From: Erythrobacter oryzae
Lineage (GTDB): Bacteria > Pseudomonadota > Alphaproteobacteria > Sphingomonadales > Sphingomonadaceae
Reading direction: 5' to 3'
Length of the DNA stretch: 64,000 nt
NCBI RefSeq assembly: GCF_030271515.1
Contig: NZ_JASCXI010000001.1
Coordinates: forward strand, 310,001-374,000
Under the pieces are notes generated by a model, which was not told the origin of the DNA, did not search any database, and saw nothing but the letters and a program-made list of their open reading frames with translations. Below are positions 7,935 through 18,251 of this stretch, piece after piece; within the stretch, counting starts at the first letter, position 1, and the number at the start of each line of letters is the position of its first letter. The position numbers and the translations under genes are program-made.

Positions 7935-9340
7935 TGAACATGGTCGACCCCGCCGACACGCTGGTGGGCGCCTATGGCCTCACCGATGCGCAGGGCCGGC
8001 TGCTGAGCGCCGACGCGCCGCTCGCCGAGCTGCAGGAGCGCTGCGGCGGCGATCTGCCCGGCATGCTCGCCATCCCCGAACTGCTCGCGCTGGTGCGCCA
8101 GGCGCGGGGGCTTGGCCTCAGGATCGCGCGCAGTTTCTCCGCCTTCGACGGCGACGCCGAAGTCTCGGGCTTCGCGCGCATCCACCCCTTGGGCGAGGAT
8201 GACGGCGGCGGGTGCGAGGTGCTGGTCGAGAACTGGCAGAGGAGCCCCCTGACCCCGCCCTCGGCACGCGAATTCGCCGAGCGCATCGACGCGATCGACC
8301 GCGCCACCGCCGAGGTCAGCGCCCGGCTCGATGCGCGTCAGCGGCTCCAGGTGCTAAGCGCCCGCGCCCCCGATGCCGTCGTGCTCGAGGCTGCCGCGCT
8401 GGCCGCGCCGGGCACCTTGTGGAGCGAGCTGGTCGAACTCACCGACATCACCCACCACCAGCCGCTCCACTGGCGCCTGCTCGACGGCGCGGCGTGCCGC
8501 ATCGCGGGCTCGGCGCGCAGCTGGCGGGTGCGGCTCATCCCGCTCGGGGCCGACGTGCAGAACCCCTCGGGCTTCGAGCTGCTGCTGATCGCCGACGAAC
8601 CCCTCGTCCAAACCGCTCCCGAAGGCGCAGCCGAGGGCCCCCTCGAAACCTCGCCCGCCCGGCTCGTCGGCACCGCGCTCACGCCGGTGCTGCGTCAGCC
8701 GGTGCAGCGCATCATCGCCAATGCCGAGACCATGCGCGCGCGCCTCGCGGGGCCCCTGCGCGACGAATACAGCGAATATGCCGGCACCATCGCCAGCGCC
8801 GGGCAGCACCTTGCCGCGATGCTCGACGATCTCGCCGATCTCGAGGTGGTCGAGACCCCGGGCTTTGCCACCGCCAAGGAACCCGTCGATCTCGCCGACG
8901 CCGCCCAGCGGGCCGCGGGCATCCTCGGCGTGCGCGCGCACAACCGCGACACCGCGCTGGTGGTCGAGGGCGAGCGCGGCGCGGCGGTCGCCAGCGCCGA
9001 GTTCCGGCGGGTGCTGCAGATCCTCATCAATCTGGTCGGCAACGCCATCGCCTATGCTCCGGCGGCGAGCACGGTGACGATCAGCGCCTTACCGCTGGCT
9101 GATGGCCGGGTGGCCGTGTCGGTCGCCGACGAGGGGCCGGGCGTCTCGCCCGAGCAGGCCGCGCGGATCTTCGACAAGTTCGAGCGCCTCGGCCGCGACA
9201 GCGACGGGGGCAAGGACAAGGGCAGCGGCCTCGGCCTCTACATCTCGCGCCGCCTTGCCGAGGCGATGGAGGGGACGCTGACCGTGGGAAGCGCGCCAAG
9301 CGGGGGCGCCTTGTTCACGCTGGAACTGCCCGCCGCCTGA
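7934..9340 (+). CDS. Histidine-kinase-like protein with Pro at the phospho-acceptor site
   Basis: 468 residues from the ATG that overlaps the upstream stop; a GTG at 7931 is an alternative start. The N-terminal 240 residues form a soluble PAS-like or unclassified sensor region with no clear membrane helix. The dimerisation helix reads TPVLRQPVQRIIANAE, which aligns with the usual H-E-L-R-T-P-L motif but has Pro251 in place of the phospho-acceptor His. The ATP-binding domain looks intact: N-box Asn370 (LVGNA), DEGPG from residue 399, GSGLGL near 430. It may bind ATP without autophosphorylating, or phosphorylate another protein. No receiver domain or response regulator is adjacent. Confidence 0.85.
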   Translation: MNMVDPADTLVGAYGLTDAQGRLLSADAPLAELQERCGGDLPGMLAIPELLALVRQARGLGLRIARSFSAFDGDAEVSGFARIHPLGEDDGGGCEVLVENWQRSPLTPPSAREFAERIDAIDRATAEVSARLDARQRLQVLSARAPDAVVLEAAALAAPGTLWSELVELTDITHHQPLHWRLLDGAACRIAGSARSWRVRLIPLGADVQNPSGFELLLIADEPLVQTAPEGAAEGPLETSPARLVGTALTPVLRQPVQRIIANAETMRARLAGPLRDEYSEYAGTIASAGQHLAAMLDDLADLEVVETPGFATAKEPVDLADAAQRAAGILGVRAHNRDTALVVEGERGAAVASAEFRRVLQILINLVGNAIAYAPAASTVTISALPLADGRVAVSVADEGPGVSPEQAARIFDKFERLGRDSDGGKDKGSGLGLYISRRLAEAMEGTLTVGSAPSGGALFTLELPAA

Positions 9341-9346
9341 TTGCGG

Positions 9347-9541
9347 TCAGCCGCGGCGAAGCCATCGCGGAAGCCCGATCAGGATCGCACCCGCCAACAC
9401 CATCGCGCTGCCCCGAAACACCCATTCCCGCTCGCCGAGCATGAAGCTGTCCGCAGGCCAGTGCAGCAGGCCGAGGCCTTGCAGGGCCCAGATACAACCG
9501 AGGGCGACAAGGAACATCCCTGCCGCCCTCAGCATAAGCAT
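9347..9541 (-). CDS. Small two-helix membrane protein
   Basis: 64 residues with two hydrophobic helices (about 5-24 and 42-60) joined by a short loop containing WPADSFMLGEREWVF. The arrangement of Gly and Trp around the first helix (LGCIWALQGLGLLHWP) recalls a small membrane protein widely seen in Sphingomonadales, of unknown role. ATG at 9541 and ATG at 9535 are both possible starts. It converges on the kinase-like gene (6 bp between stops) and lies 3' of gltA. Confidence 0.65.
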   Translation of the reverse strand: MLMLRAAGMFLVALGCIWALQGLGLLHWPADSFMLGEREWVFRGSAMVLAGAILIGLPRWLRRG

Positions 9542-9555
9542 TTTGCGTCAGCCGC

Positions 9556-10842
9556 TTAGCGCTTGTCGAGCGGGATGTAGTCGCGCTCCGTGGGCCCGGT
9601 GTAGAGCTGGCGCGGACGCCCGATCTTCTGGCCGGGATCCGAGATCATCTCGTTCCACTGCGCCACCCAGCCCACGGTGCGCGCCAGCGCGAAGAGCGCG
9701 GTGAACATCGTGGTCGGGAAGCCGATCGCCGAGAGGATGATGCCCGAATAGAAGTCGACATTCGGGAACAGCTTCTTCTCGATGAAATAGGGATCGTTGA
9801 GCGCGATCTCTTCCAGCTGCAGCGCTGTCTCGAACAGCGGGTCGGTGACCTTGAGGCTCTCGAACACCTCGCGCACGGTCTTCTGCATGACGGTCGCGCG
9901 GGGGTCGTAGTTCTTGTAGACGCGGTGGCCAAAGCCCATCAGGCGGAAGGGATCGTTCTTGTCCTTGGCGCGCTCGATATAGTGCGGGATGCGATCGGGC
10001 GTGCCGATCTCGCGCAGCATGTTGAGCGCGGCCTCGTTCGCCCCGCCATGCGCCGGGCCCCACAGGCAGGCGATGCCCGCCGCGATGCAGGCGAAGGGGT
10101 TCGCGCCCGAGGAGCCTGCCAGACGCACGGTCGAGGTCGATGCGTTCTGCTCGTGGTCGGCGTGGAGGATGAAGATGCGGTCCAGCGCGCGCTCGACCAC
10201 CGGGTTCACCACATAGGGCTCGGCCGGGACGCCGAAGGTCATGCGCAGGAAGTTGCCGGTGTAGCTCAGCGAGTTGTCCGGATAGACGAAGGGCTGGCCG
10301 ACCGAATACTTGTAGGCCATCGCCGCGATCGTCGGCATCTTGGCGATCAGCCGGTGCGAGGCGATCATGCGCTGCTGCGGATCGGAGATGTCGGTGCTGT
10401 CGTGGTAGAAGGCCGAGAGCGCGCCGACCACGCCGCACATCACCGCCATCGGGTGCGCGTCGCGGCGGAACCCGCGGTAGAAGGTCATCAGCTGCTCGTG
10501 CAGCATGGTGTGGCGGGTGATGGTGTAGGTGAAGTCCGCGAGTTCCTGCTGGCTCGGCAGTTCGCCGTTCAAGAGCAGGTAGCTGACTTCCATGAAGCTC
10601 GAATCCTCGGCCAGCTGACCGATCGGATAGCCGCGGTGGAGCAGCACGCCCTCGTCACCGTCGATATAGGTGAGCGCGCTCTCGCAGCTCGCGGTCGAGG
10701 TGAAGCCCGGGTCGAAGGTGAAGGCACCCGTCTGCGCATAGAGCTTGCGGATGTCGATCACGTCGGGGCCGGTGCTGCCCGCGAGCACGGGATATTCGTG
10801 CGTCTGGCCGCCGAATTCGAGTTTCGCCGTCTTGTCTGCCAA
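9556..10842 (-). CDS. gltA: Citrate synthase
   Basis: Condenses acetyl-CoA and oxaloacetate, the entry step of the TCA cycle. 428 residues, as for type II (hexameric) bacterial enzymes. The catalytic elements are visible: HADHEQN (substrate His), [10 protein letters not shown] (catalytic His) and [13 protein letters not shown] with the Asp. I chose the TTG at 10842 because AGGAG lies seven bases upstream and the resulting N-terminus (ADKTAKLEF) matches relatives; there is no ATG near. A GC-rich stem-loop with a 4-nt loop sits at 10870-10883 between gltX and gltA and may attenuate readthrough. gltX-gltA is a common alphaproteobacterial pair. Confidence 0.96.
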   Translation of the reverse strand: MADKTAKLEFGGQTHEYPVLAGSTGPDVIDIRKLYAQTGAFTFDPGFTSTASCESALTYIDGDEGVLLHRGYPIGQLAEDSSFMEVSYLLLNGELPSQQELADFTYTITRHTMLHEQLMTFYRGFRRDAHPMAVMCGVVGALSAFYHDSTDISDPQQRMIASHRLIAKMPTIAAMAYKYSVGQPFVYPDNSLSYTGNFLRMTFGVPAEPYVVNPVVERALDRIFILHADHEQNASTSTVRLAGSSGANPFACIAAGIACLWGPAHGGANEAALNMLREIGTPDRIPHYIERAKDKNDPFRLMGFGHRVYKNYDPRATVMQKTVREVFESLKVTDPLFETALQLEEIALNDPYFIEKKLFPNVDFYSGIILSAIGFPTTMFTALFALARTVGWVAQWNEMISDPGQKIGRPRQLYTGPTERDYIPLDKR

Positions 10843-10905
10843 GATCTGTCTCCTGTCCAAATTTTACTTCCGGCCCCCGCCGGTCGCCCTGTTTCAGGCT
10901 AAGTC

Positions 10906-12342
10906 TCAGGCGGCCTGCGCGTCGAGCCGGGCCAGTGCCTCGTCTCGGCCGAGCAGGACCAGAACATCGAAAATCCCCGGTGACGTGGTCGTCCCCGTCA
11001 GCGCCGCGCGCATCGGCTGCGCCAGCTTGCCGAGACCCAATCCCTGCTCCTCGGCGAGCGCCTTCGTAGTGGCTTCGAGCGCCTCGCTTGTCCAGTCGTT
11101 TTCGCCCCGTAGCGCCTCGTAAATCTTCCGCAAAATCGCGCGCGCGTCGCCCTCGAGCAGGGCGGCGGCCTTTTCGGTCATCACCAGCGGCCGCTTGGCG
11201 AAGAGGAAGCCTGCGCCTTCAACCACTTCATTGAGGTTCTTGGCGCGCACCTTCAGCACCGGCATGGCGCGGGCGAGCAGCGCTTCGTCGGCATGCTCGC
11301 CGATGCGCGCGGCAACCAGCGCGGCAAGGCGCGCGTCGTCGGCCTCGCGCAGGTAGTGCCCGTTCAGGTTTTCGAGCTTCTTCATGTCGAAGCGCGAAGG
11401 GCTCTTGCCCACGCCCGCCAGGTCGAACAGCTCCACTGCTTCGGCGCGGGTGATTTCCTCGCGGTCACCATGCCCCCAGCCGAGGCGCAGCAGATAGTTG
11501 AACAGCGCCTCGGGCAGGATGCCGAATTCGTCGCGATAGGCCTCCACGCCGAGCGCGCCATGGCGCTTCGACAGCTTCGCCCCGTCGCTGCCGTGGATCA
11601 GCGGGATATGGGCATAGACCGGATCGGGCCAATTGCCCTCGATTGCGTTCATCGCGCGGATGATCGGGAGCTGGCGGAAGGCGTTGTTGAGGTGATCGTC
11701 GCCGCGGATCACGTGGGTGACGCCCATGTCGTGGTCGTCGACCACCACCGCGAGCATATAGGTCGGCGTCCCGTCGGCGCGCAGGATGATGTAGTCGTCG
11801 AGCTCATCGTTCTTCACCGTCACCGCGCCCTGAACGCGGTCGTGGATCGTGACCTCGCCGTCCTCGGGCGTCCTGAGGCGGATCACGAAGGGCGCGCCCT
11901 CGGGCGCCTCGGCAGGATCGCGGTCGCGCCAGCGCCCGTCATAGCGCAGCGGCTTCTTCTGGGCGCGCTGCTCCTCGCGCATCGCTTCGAGCTCTTCGGG
12001 GGTGGCAAAGCACTTGTAGGCGTGGCCCGCCTTGAGCAGCTGCCACGCGACCTCGGCATGGCGCTCGGCGCGGTCGGACTGGAACAGCGGGGGGGCGTCA
12101 TAATCGAGGCCCATCCAGTCGAGCCCCTCGATGATCGCGTCGATCGCCTCCTGCGTGGAGCGCTTGCGGTCGGTATCCTCGATCCTGAGCAGCGTGCGGC
12201 CGCCGTGGTGGCGGGCATAGAGCCAGTTGAACAGCGCGGTGCGCGCGCCGCCGATGTGCAGGAAGCCGGTCGGCGAGGGGGCGAAGCGGGTGACGACCTC
12301 GCCGGCGGGGAGGGCGTCGGGGGTGCTGCTTTCGCTTGCCAT
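10906..12342 (-). CDS. gltX: Glutamate--tRNA ligase
   Basis: Class I aminoacyl-tRNA synthetase charging tRNA-Glu. 478 residues from the ATG at 12342, with AGGAAA ten bases upstream. The ATP-binding signature HIGG is at residues 29-32 ([19 protein letters not shown] region) and the KMSKS equivalent is AKLSKRHG. The anticodon-binding C-terminal half is helical as expected. Its start is 67 bp from that of the divergent comEC. Whether the enzyme is discriminating or also charges tRNA-Gln is not decidable here. Confidence 0.96.
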   Translation of the reverse strand: MASESSTPDALPAGEVVTRFAPSPTGFLHIGGARTALFNWLYARHHGGRTLLRIEDTDRKRSTQEAIDAIIEGLDWMGLDYDAPPLFQSDRAERHAEVAWQLLKAGHAYKCFATPEELEAMREEQRAQKKPLRYDGRWRDRDPAEAPEGAPFVIRLRTPEDGEVTIHDRVQGAVTVKNDELDDYIILRADGTPTYMLAVVVDDHDMGVTHVIRGDDHLNNAFRQLPIIRAMNAIEGNWPDPVYAHIPLIHGSDGAKLSKRHGALGVEAYRDEFGILPEALFNYLLRLGWGHGDREEITRAEAVELFDLAGVGKSPSRFDMKKLENLNGHYLREADDARLAALVAARIGEHADEALLARAMPVLKVRAKNLNEVVEGAGFLFAKRPLVMTEKAAALLEGDARAILRKIYEALRGENDWTSEALEATTKALAEEQGLGLGKLAQPMRAALTGTTTSPGIFDVLVLLGRDEALARLDAQAA

Positions 12343-12409
12343 GGGCGTTGCTTTCCTGTTCACTTTCAGACGGCTCGGGCAATACCGGCCCGGGTCGGGG
12401 GGCGAGCCG

Positions 12410-14698
12410 ATGCGCGACGTGCCGATCATTCCGATGGGGGAGGACCCGGGCGGCGGGGCTGCCGACCGGGAACCGGCGCCGCGCCCTTGGCAAAGAGCGA
12501 GAGGGTTGTCCAGCGGCGGCGGTTCGTGGCGGGCCGCGGGCGATGCGGCCGAGCGCTTCCTCGCCGGGGCCGGGTTCGAGCGCGCGCCGTGGCTGGCGGT
12601 GGTCTTCGCGCTCGGGATCATCACCTGGTTCACGCTTCCTCACCCGTGGCAATGGCTGGCGGCGATGGCCAGCGGCGCGGGGCTGGCGCTGGCCGCCCTC
12701 GCACTCTGGCCGCCGGGCAGCGCGGCGGACGAGACGCGGGCGAACCTGAGGCTCGCGGTGGTCGCCTGCGGGCTGGTCTTCGCTTTCGGCGTGGCTACGG
12801 TGTGGGCGCGCTCGGGCGTAGTCGGGGCCGAGCCTATCGCGCGCCCGGCGGTGGTGCTGATCGAGGGCCGGGTGCTGGCACGCGAGGACCAGCCCGCCGA
12901 AGAGCGCTTGCGCTTGACGCTCGCGATGCGCGACGCCGAGGACGGGGTGGCTCGCAAGGTCAGGGTCAATGTGCCTCTGAAAGCGCTGGGCAAGGGCGGG
13001 CCGCCCGCGGGGCTGGCCGAGGGCGCGTTGGTGCGGCTGCGCGCCCGGCTGATGCCGCCCGCCTCGCCGATGCTGCCGGGGAGCTACGACTTCGCCCGCG
13101 CGGCGTGGTTCCAGGGGCTTGCGGCGACGGGCACGATGGTGGGGCAGCTGACTGTGATGACCCCAGCACCCGAGAGCGAGGGGCTGGCGCGCTGGCAGCG
13201 GGCTCTCTCGGCCCATGTCCGCGCCGCTGTCCCGGGCTCGCCGGGCGCGATCGCAGCAGCTTTCGCCAGCGGCGACCGCGGCGGGATTGCCGAGAGCGAC
13301 GAGGTGGCGATGCGCGACTCGGGCCTCACGCACCTGCTTTCGGTGAGCGGATTGCATGTCAGCGCGGTGATCGCCGCGGCCTATTTCGCGGTCTTGCGCC
13401 TCCTCGCGCTGTGGCCCGCGCTCGCCCTGCGGGTGCGGCTGCCGGTCGTGGCGGCGGTGGGCGGAGGGCTGACGGGCATCGCCTATACGCTGCTCACCGG
13501 GGCCGAGGTTCCGACGGTGAGGAGCTGCGTCGCCGCGCTGCTGGTGCTGGGCGCGCTGGTGCTGGGGCGCGAGGCGCTGTCCTTGCGGATGGTGGCGGTT
13601 GCCGCGGGCTTCGTGCTGCTGCTGTGGCCCGAGAGCGCGATCGGCCCCAGCTTCCAGATGAGCTTTGCCGCGGTGCTGGCGATCATTGCGCTATCGAACA
13701 GTGCGCCGGTTCACGCCTTTCTCGCGCACCACGAGGAGCCCTGGTGGAAGCACCTTGCCCGGCGGACGGTGCTGCTGTTCGCGACCGGCGTTGTGATCGA
13801 GCTGGCGCTGATGCCGATCGTGCTGTTCCACTTCCACCGCGCAGGCATGTACGGGGCGCTCGCCAATGTCGTCGCGATCCCGCTGGTAACTTTCGTGGCG
13901 ATGCCGCTGATCGCACTGGCGCTGGTGTTCGATCTCATCGGGCTAGGCTGGCCGTTCTGGTGGCTGGTCGAGCAGGCGCTCGCGCTCCTGCTCGGGATCG
14001 CCCACCTTACCGCTTCGCAGGCCGGAGCTGTGCGGTTGATGCCGCAGATCAGCGGGTTTGCCGTCGCACTCTTCGCGAGCGGGGGCCTGTGGCTCGCGCT
14101 ATGGCGCGGGCGGGTGCGGCTTGCGGGGTTTGTGCCGGTCGCGGCGGCGAGCGTGATGGTGGCGCTCACCCCGGTGCCCGACATGCTCGTGGCGGGCGAC
14201 GGGCAGCAGGTCGGGATCACCATGCGCGAAGCGGACGGGACGCTGCGGCTCGTCTCCCTACGCGACAGCCGCTCGGATTACACCCGCGACAACCTGATGG
14301 AGCTCGCCGGGGTCGGCGCCGAGCCCGTGCCGATCGCCGACTGGCCCGCTGCGCGCTGCACCTCGGCCTTCTGCACCCTCACCATCGCGCGCGGCGGGCG
14401 CGACTGGGTGCTGCTCCTCGGTCGCGGGCGGGGTCAGGTGGAGGAGCGCGCGCTCGCCGCCGCCTGCGCCGGGGCGGACATCGTCGTCTCCGAGCGCTTC
14501 CTTCCACGCTCCTGCCGCCCGCGATGGCTCAAGGCCGACCGGCGATACCTCGAACGCTCGGGCGGGATCGCCATCGACCTTGCCGCCGAGCGCATCACCA
14601 CGGTCGCCGAGGGCCAGGGCGAACATGGCTGGTGGCGGGAGCCGGAGCCGAGGCCGATACGCCCCGCGCCCTTGGCTCCCGCCGCCACGTCTCAGTGA
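12410..14698 (+). CDS. comEC: ComEC/Rec2-family membrane protein
   Basis: DNA-uptake channel family protein of the inner membrane, 762 residues from the ATG at 12410, chosen because earlier in-frame starts would lie inside gltX. It has an N-terminal DUF4131-type region with membrane helices (about 55-110), then the competence core with [15 protein letters not shown] (about residues 305-320), followed by eight or more helices. The C-terminal soluble part (from about 590) lacks the H-x-H-x-D-H metal motif found in ComEC proteins with a lactamase-type domain. No other competence gene is in the window. Its last 7 bp overlap the end of lexA. Confidence 0.88.
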   Translation: MRDVPIIPMGEDPGGGAADREPAPRPWQRARGLSSGGGSWRAAGDAAERFLAGAGFERAPWLAVVFALGIITWFTLPHPWQWLAAMASGAGLALAALALWPPGSAADETRANLRLAVVACGLVFAFGVATVWARSGVVGAEPIARPAVVLIEGRVLAREDQPAEERLRLTLAMRDAEDGVARKVRVNVPLKALGKGGPPAGLAEGALVRLRARLMPPASPMLPGSYDFARAAWFQGLAATGTMVGQLTVMTPAPESEGLARWQRALSAHVRAAVPGSPGAIAAAFASGDRGGIAESDEVAMRDSGLTHLLSVSGLHVSAVIAAAYFAVLRLLALWPALALRVRLPVVAAVGGGLTGIAYTLLTGAEVPTVRSCVAALLVLGALVLGREALSLRMVAVAAGFVLLLWPESAIGPSFQMSFAAVLAIIALSNSAPVHAFLAHHEEPWWKHLARRTVLLFATGVVIELALMPIVLFHFHRAGMYGALANVVAIPLVTFVAMPLIALALVFDLIGLGWPFWWLVEQALALLLGIAHLTASQAGAVRLMPQISGFAVALFASGGLWLALWRGRVRLAGFVPVAAASVMVALTPVPDMLVAGDGQQVGITMREADGTLRLVSLRDSRSDYTRDNLMELAGVGAEPVPIADWPAARCTSAFCTLTIARGGRDWVLLLGRGRGQVEERALAAACAGADIVVSERFLPRSCRPRWLKADRRYLERSGGIAIDLAAERITTVAEGQGEHGWWREPEPRPIRPAPLAPAATSQ

Positions 14699-15378
14699 TA
14701 GCGGCGCAGGAGCCCCGCCAGCTTGCCCTGCACCTCGACCTCGTCCGGGCGGTAGAACTGCGGATCATAGGTCGCGTTCGCCGGATCGAGCCGCACCTGC
14801 CCGTTCTCGCGGCGCAGATACTTGAGCGTCGCTTCCTCACCGCGCACCAGCGCGACCACGATCTCGCCGTCGCGCGCGGTGTTGGTGCGGCGAACCAGCG
14901 CGAAATCACCGTCGAAGATGCCTGCCTCGATCATCGAGTCGCCCGACACCTCGAGCGCATAATGCTCGCCCGGGCCGAGCAGCGCCGCCGGCACCGGCAG
15001 GGTCGACTGGCCTTCGAGCGCTTCGATCGGGGCACCGGCGGCGATGCGGCCATGCAACGGCAGATCGACTACGTCATTGGCGGCCTCGCGCTGGGGCGCA
15101 CGCGGCGCGGGCATCGACACCACATTGTCACCCGCAGGCGCAGCCGCGCGGGCAGGGGTAGTATCGCCCGGTTCGCGGATCACCTCGAGCGCGCGGGCCC
15201 GGTTGGGCAGGCGGCGCAGGAAGCCGCGTTCCTCCAAGGCGGAGATCAGCCGGTGGACGCCCGACTTGCTCTTCAAATCGAGCGCTTCCTTCATTTCCTC
15301 GAAGCTCGGCGAGATGCCCGTTTCCTCGAGCCGCTGCTGGATGAAGACGATCAGCTCGCGCTGTTTTGCGGTCAGCAT
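14692..15378 (-). CDS. lexA: LexA SOS repressor
   Basis: Represses DNA-damage genes and cleaves itself when stimulated by RecA filaments. 228 residues. The N-terminal winged helix (1-65) contains [20 protein letters not shown]. The cleavage site is Ala114-Gly115 ([10 protein letters not shown]). The serine-lysine dyad is Ser148 (SGDSM) and Lys186 (EEATLKYL). The linker of about 35 residues is longer than in E. coli. A GTTC-N7-GTTC box lies about 140 bp upstream (15519-15533), as expected for autoregulation in alphaproteobacteria. It lies between comEC and moeA, a conserved alphaproteobacterial order. Confidence 0.97.
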   Translation of the reverse strand: MLTAKQRELIVFIQQRLEETGISPSFEEMKEALDLKSKSGVHRLISALEERGFLRRLPNRARALEVIREPGDTTPARAAAPAGDNVVSMPAPRAPQREAANDVVDLPLHGRIAAGAPIEALEGQSTLPVPAALLGPGEHYALEVSGDSMIEAGIFDGDFALVRRTNTARDGEIVVALVRGEEATLKYLRRENGQVRLDPANATYDPQFYRPDEVEVQGKLAGLLRRYH

Positions 15379-15518
15379 TGGTCAATTCTCCTGTGGTCGC
15401 ACCCACGCCGCGCCCGACAGGGCAAAGCGTGCCAATCCCTTGCGTGCGCCAAGAGGCACCTGCCTGCTTGCTCCAGGCCCCGGTGCGTAGTCTGCACTTG
15501 CCGTTCCGCCATTAAGGT

Positions 15519-15533
15519 GAACGAACAAGGAAC
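15519..15533 (-). promoter_or_regulatory. LexA operator (SOS box) upstream of lexA
   Basis: Read on the minus strand the site is GTTCCTTGTTCGTTC, a perfect match to the alphaproteobacterial direct-repeat consensus GTTC-N7-GTTC. It lies in the 210 bp gap between moeA and lexA, 141 bp upstream of the lexA start. Position, match and gene identity all agree with lexA autoregulation. Confidence 0.88.
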
Positions 15534-15588
15534 AATTAGGCAACTCATTCGCCCAAGTCAAGCGTCGCCCGCGCTGAACCCGCGCAAT

Positions 15589-16770
15589 TCAGCCATTTCG
15601 GAGCAGGAACACCCGCACCACCTCTCCCGCCCTGGCCGCTGGCGAGCCCGCCGGCCGGTCGATCAGGGCATCGGCCGCCGCCAGCGCCGAAAGCGCCGAT
15701 GAGTCCTGCGATCCGGCGAGCCGCACGCTGTCACCCTCCACCACCGCCCGCAGGAACTCGCGGCGCTTTTCGGTGGGTGGCAGGTCCTCGCCCGCGATCA
15801 TGGCGACGGCGCGCGGCAGCGGGTCAAGATCACCGATCGCGGCACGCACCAGCGGCAGCGCGAAGAGGAAGGCGGTGACGAAGCTCGATACCGGATTGCC
15901 CGGCAGGCCGAGGATCACCTGCGCGCCTCTGGTGGCGACCAGCAGCGGCTTGCCCGGCTTGATCGCGACGCGCCAGAAGGCGGTCTCGGCGCCCCAGTCG
16001 GCGAGCGCGGGCTTGATGAGATCGTGATCGCCCACCGATGCGCCACCCGAGGTGACGAGGACGTCGGCGTCTTCCGCCTGCGCCAGCGCGGCGGCGAGGG
16101 CCTCGCGGTTGTCGGGCACGGGGCCGACGCGGGTCACCTCGCAGCCGAGCGGTTCGAGCATGGCGGCGATCATCGCTGCGTTGCTCGCGGGGATCTGGTG
16201 GGGGAGGCAGTCGGCGGGATCGGGGCTGAGCTCGTCGCCTGAGTCCATCACCGCCACCCGCAGGCGGCGCGGGACGGTGACTTGCCCGTGCCCCCCGGCG
16301 AGCGCCAGCGCGAGGCGGGCGGGGGTCAGGCGGGTGGAGCGCGCCAGCAGCAGGTCACCGGCGTGGAAGTCAAACCCGCGCGCGCGGATGTGGCGACCGG
16401 GCGGCGGGAGCTCGGTTGCGCTGATCCGTCCGGCATCGTCGGCGGCATCCTCCTGCAGCAGCACGCGGTCGGCACCGGGCGGCACGATCGCGCCGGTCGA
16501 GATGCGCACGCATTGCCCCGGCTCCAGCACCTCGCGATAGGGCGCGCCCGCACGGCTCTCGCCCACCAGCGTCCACGGTCCCTCGCCCCCGGCGAGCGCA
16601 TAGCCGTCCATCGCCGAGAGGTCGGCGGGGGGCTGGGTGCGGGCGGCGTGGAGGTCTTCGGCGAGGAAGCGGCCGAGCGCGGCCTCGACCGGCACCGTCT
16701 CGGGCGGCAGCTGCGGCGCGAGCGCCAGCAGGCGGGCCTGTGCTTCCTCGAGACCGAGCAGCGGCTTCAA
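15589..16770 (-). CDS. moeA: Molybdopterin molybdotransferase
   Basis: Inserts molybdate into adenylated molybdopterin, the last common step of molybdenum-cofactor synthesis. 393 residues. Visible family features are the N-terminal [13 protein letters not shown], the GDEL segment ([10 protein letters not shown]), the [12 protein letters not shown] motif of the central domain, and [14 protein letters not shown]. The start is TTG at 16770, overlapping the moaC stop as TTGA, with GGAAG eight bases upstream; no ATG is near. It is therefore probably coupled to moaC. Confidence 0.95.
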   Translation of the reverse strand: MKPLLGLEEAQARLLALAPQLPPETVPVEAALGRFLAEDLHAARTQPPADLSAMDGYALAGGEGPWTLVGESRAGAPYREVLEPGQCVRISTGAIVPPGADRVLLQEDAADDAGRISATELPPPGRHIRARGFDFHAGDLLLARSTRLTPARLALALAGGHGQVTVPRRLRVAVMDSGDELSPDPADCLPHQIPASNAAMIAAMLEPLGCEVTRVGPVPDNREALAAALAQAEDADVLVTSGGASVGDHDLIKPALADWGAETAFWRVAIKPGKPLLVATRGAQVILGLPGNPVSSFVTAFLFALPLVRAAIGDLDPLPRAVAMIAGEDLPPTEKRREFLRAVVEGDSVRLAGSQDSSALSALAAADALIDRPAGSPAARAGEVVRVFLLRNG

Positions 16771-17252
16771 GCAGGAGCCTTCCAGTCGCCCGACTTGCCG
16801 CCGCTCTTGGCGACGAGGCGCACGCCTTCGATCACCATGCCTTTGTCGAGCGCCTTGGCCATGTCGTAGATCGTCAGCAGCGCGACCGAGACCGCGGTCA
16901 TCGCCTCCATCTCCACTCCCGTCTTGCCGGTCAGCGAGGCGGTGGCGGTGACGCGGATGGCGTCTGATTCATAGGCGAAGTCGACGTTCACCGCCTCAAG
17001 CCCTAGCGGGTGGCACAGCGGGATCAGCTCGCCGGTGCGCTTGGCGGCCATGATCCCGGCGATGCGTGCGGCGGAGAGCACATCGCCCTTGGGGGCGTTG
17101 CCTGCGCGGATCGCGGCGAGCACCTCGGGGCTCATGGTGATCCGCCCGCTCGCCACCGCTCGGCGCTCGGTCGCTGCCTTGCCGCCGACATCGACCATCC
17201 GCGCTGCGCCTGTGTCGTCGAGGTGGGTGAGTCTCTCGGTCTCGCCGTTCAC
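16767..17252 (-). CDS. moaC: Cyclic pyranopterin monophosphate synthase
   Basis: Converts the MoaA product to cyclic pyranopterin monophosphate in molybdenum-cofactor synthesis. 161 residues. Family motifs are MVDVGGK, the central [13 protein letters not shown] with its catalytic Cys-His region, and [20 protein letters not shown] with the acidic residues and catalytic Lys downstream (AKALDKGM). The GTG at 17252 is preceded by GGAGG seven bases away and gives the usual family length; an ATG further upstream would add residues not expected in MoaC. It is followed directly by moeA. Confidence 0.95.
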   Translation of the reverse strand: MNGETERLTHLDDTGAARMVDVGGKAATERRAVASGRITMSPEVLAAIRAGNAPKGDVLSAARIAGIMAAKRTGELIPLCHPLGLEAVNVDFAYESDAIRVTATASLTGKTGVEMEAMTAVSVALLTIYDMAKALDKGMVIEGVRLVAKSGGKSGDWKAPA

Positions 17253-17315
17253 GCCCAAGCCTCCGAAGCTGACCGGAGGGCCGTGTTGGAGACACATGAG
17301 ACACTGTCCAGGGGC

Positions 17316-17343
17316 GAAAAAGAGCGCCCCGTGCAGCGCGGGG
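17316..17343 (-). terminator. Possible terminator between trpC and moaC
   Basis: On the minus strand a 5-bp all-GC stem (CCCCG/CGGGG, 7-nt loop) is followed by CGCTC and five T. It falls in the 200 bp gap separating trpC from moaC and would partly insulate the molybdenum-cofactor genes from trp transcription. The stem is short and the tract is offset, so I am not confident in it. Confidence 0.35.
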
Positions 17344-17452
17344 GGAGAGCATGGAAAAGGGAAGGGACAGCGTGGTTCATGCGCTTACTCTTGCCCGATT
17401 TGGCGCCTGTAGGACAGAGCAGGTTTTCCCCTCGGAGCGCGCCCGGATTGCC

Positions 17453-18247
17453 TCACACCGCGCCCGCCAGCAGGGCGCAGGTCGCAGCCGCGACATCGTC
17501 CTGCCGCATCAGGCTTTCGCCGACGAGGAAGGTGCGCACCCCGGCGCGGGCCAGACGCTCGCAATCGGCGTGAGTGTTGATCCCGCTCTCGCCCACCAGC
17601 AGCGTGCCTTCCGGTGCGAGCGGGGCGAGCCTTTCGGTCACGGCGAGCGAGGTGGTGAAGGTTTTCAGGTCGCGGTTGTTGACCCCGATCAGTCGCGATT
17701 GCAGCACGCGCGCGGCGCGCTCCATTTCCGCCTCGTCATGCACCTCGACCAGCACGTCCATGCCGTATTGGCGCGCGGCGGCCTCGATCTCGGCCATCTG
17801 CGCGTCTTCGAGCGCGGCGACGATGATGAGGATCGCATCGGCCCCGATGGCGCGGGCTTCGAGACATTGCCACGGGTCGACCATGAAGTCCTTGCGCAGC
17901 ACCGGCAGGGCGCAGGCGGCGCGGGCTTCGACGAGGTAATCCTCGTGCCCCTGGAAATAGGGCGCATCGGTCAGCACCGAAAGGCACGCCGCGCCGCCTG
18001 CCTCGTAGGCCTTGGCGTGTTCGGCGGGGCGGAAGTTGGCGCGGATCAGGCCTTTGGACGGGCTCGCCTTCTTGATCTCGGCGATGAGGGCAAAGCCTTC
18101 GGCGGCACGGGCGCGCAATGCGGCCTCGAACCCGCGAGGCGCGGTTTGCGCAGCGGCGGCGGCTTCGAGCGCGGCGATCGTGGTCGCGGGCTTGCGGGCG
18201 GCGACTTCCTCGCGCTTGGTGGCGCAGATTTCCTCGAGCTTGTTCAT
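17453..18247 (-). CDS. trpC: Indole-3-glycerol phosphate synthase
   Basis: Closes the indole ring in tryptophan synthesis. 264 residues, a single TIM-barrel enzyme not fused to TrpF. Catalytic features: [16 protein letters not shown] (Glu and Lys), [11 protein letters not shown] (Lys), [10 protein letters not shown] (Glu), IGVNNRDL (Asn) and LVGESGI (Glu-Ser). The trpD stop lies 4 bp upstream of its ATG. Fourth enzyme gene of the trpE-trpG-trpD-trpC run. Confidence 0.97.
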   Translation of the reverse strand: MNKLEEICATKREEVAARKPATTIAALEAAAAAQTAPRGFEAALRARAAEGFALIAEIKKASPSKGLIRANFRPAEHAKAYEAGGAACLSVLTDAPYFQGHEDYLVEARAACALPVLRKDFMVDPWQCLEARAIGADAILIIVAALEDAQMAEIEAAARQYGMDVLVEVHDEAEMERAARVLQSRLIGVNNRDLKTFTTSLAVTERLAPLAPEGTLLVGESGINTHADCERLARAGVRTFLVGESLMRQDDVAAATCALLAGAV

Positions 18248-18251
18248 CGTC

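Noticed and set aside
11293-15702. Very long plus-strand open frame opposite gltX and running on through comEC and lexA
   Set aside because: It is antisense or out of frame to well-conserved genes, is Arg/Ala-rich with no domain, and reflects the codon pattern of GC-rich DNA.
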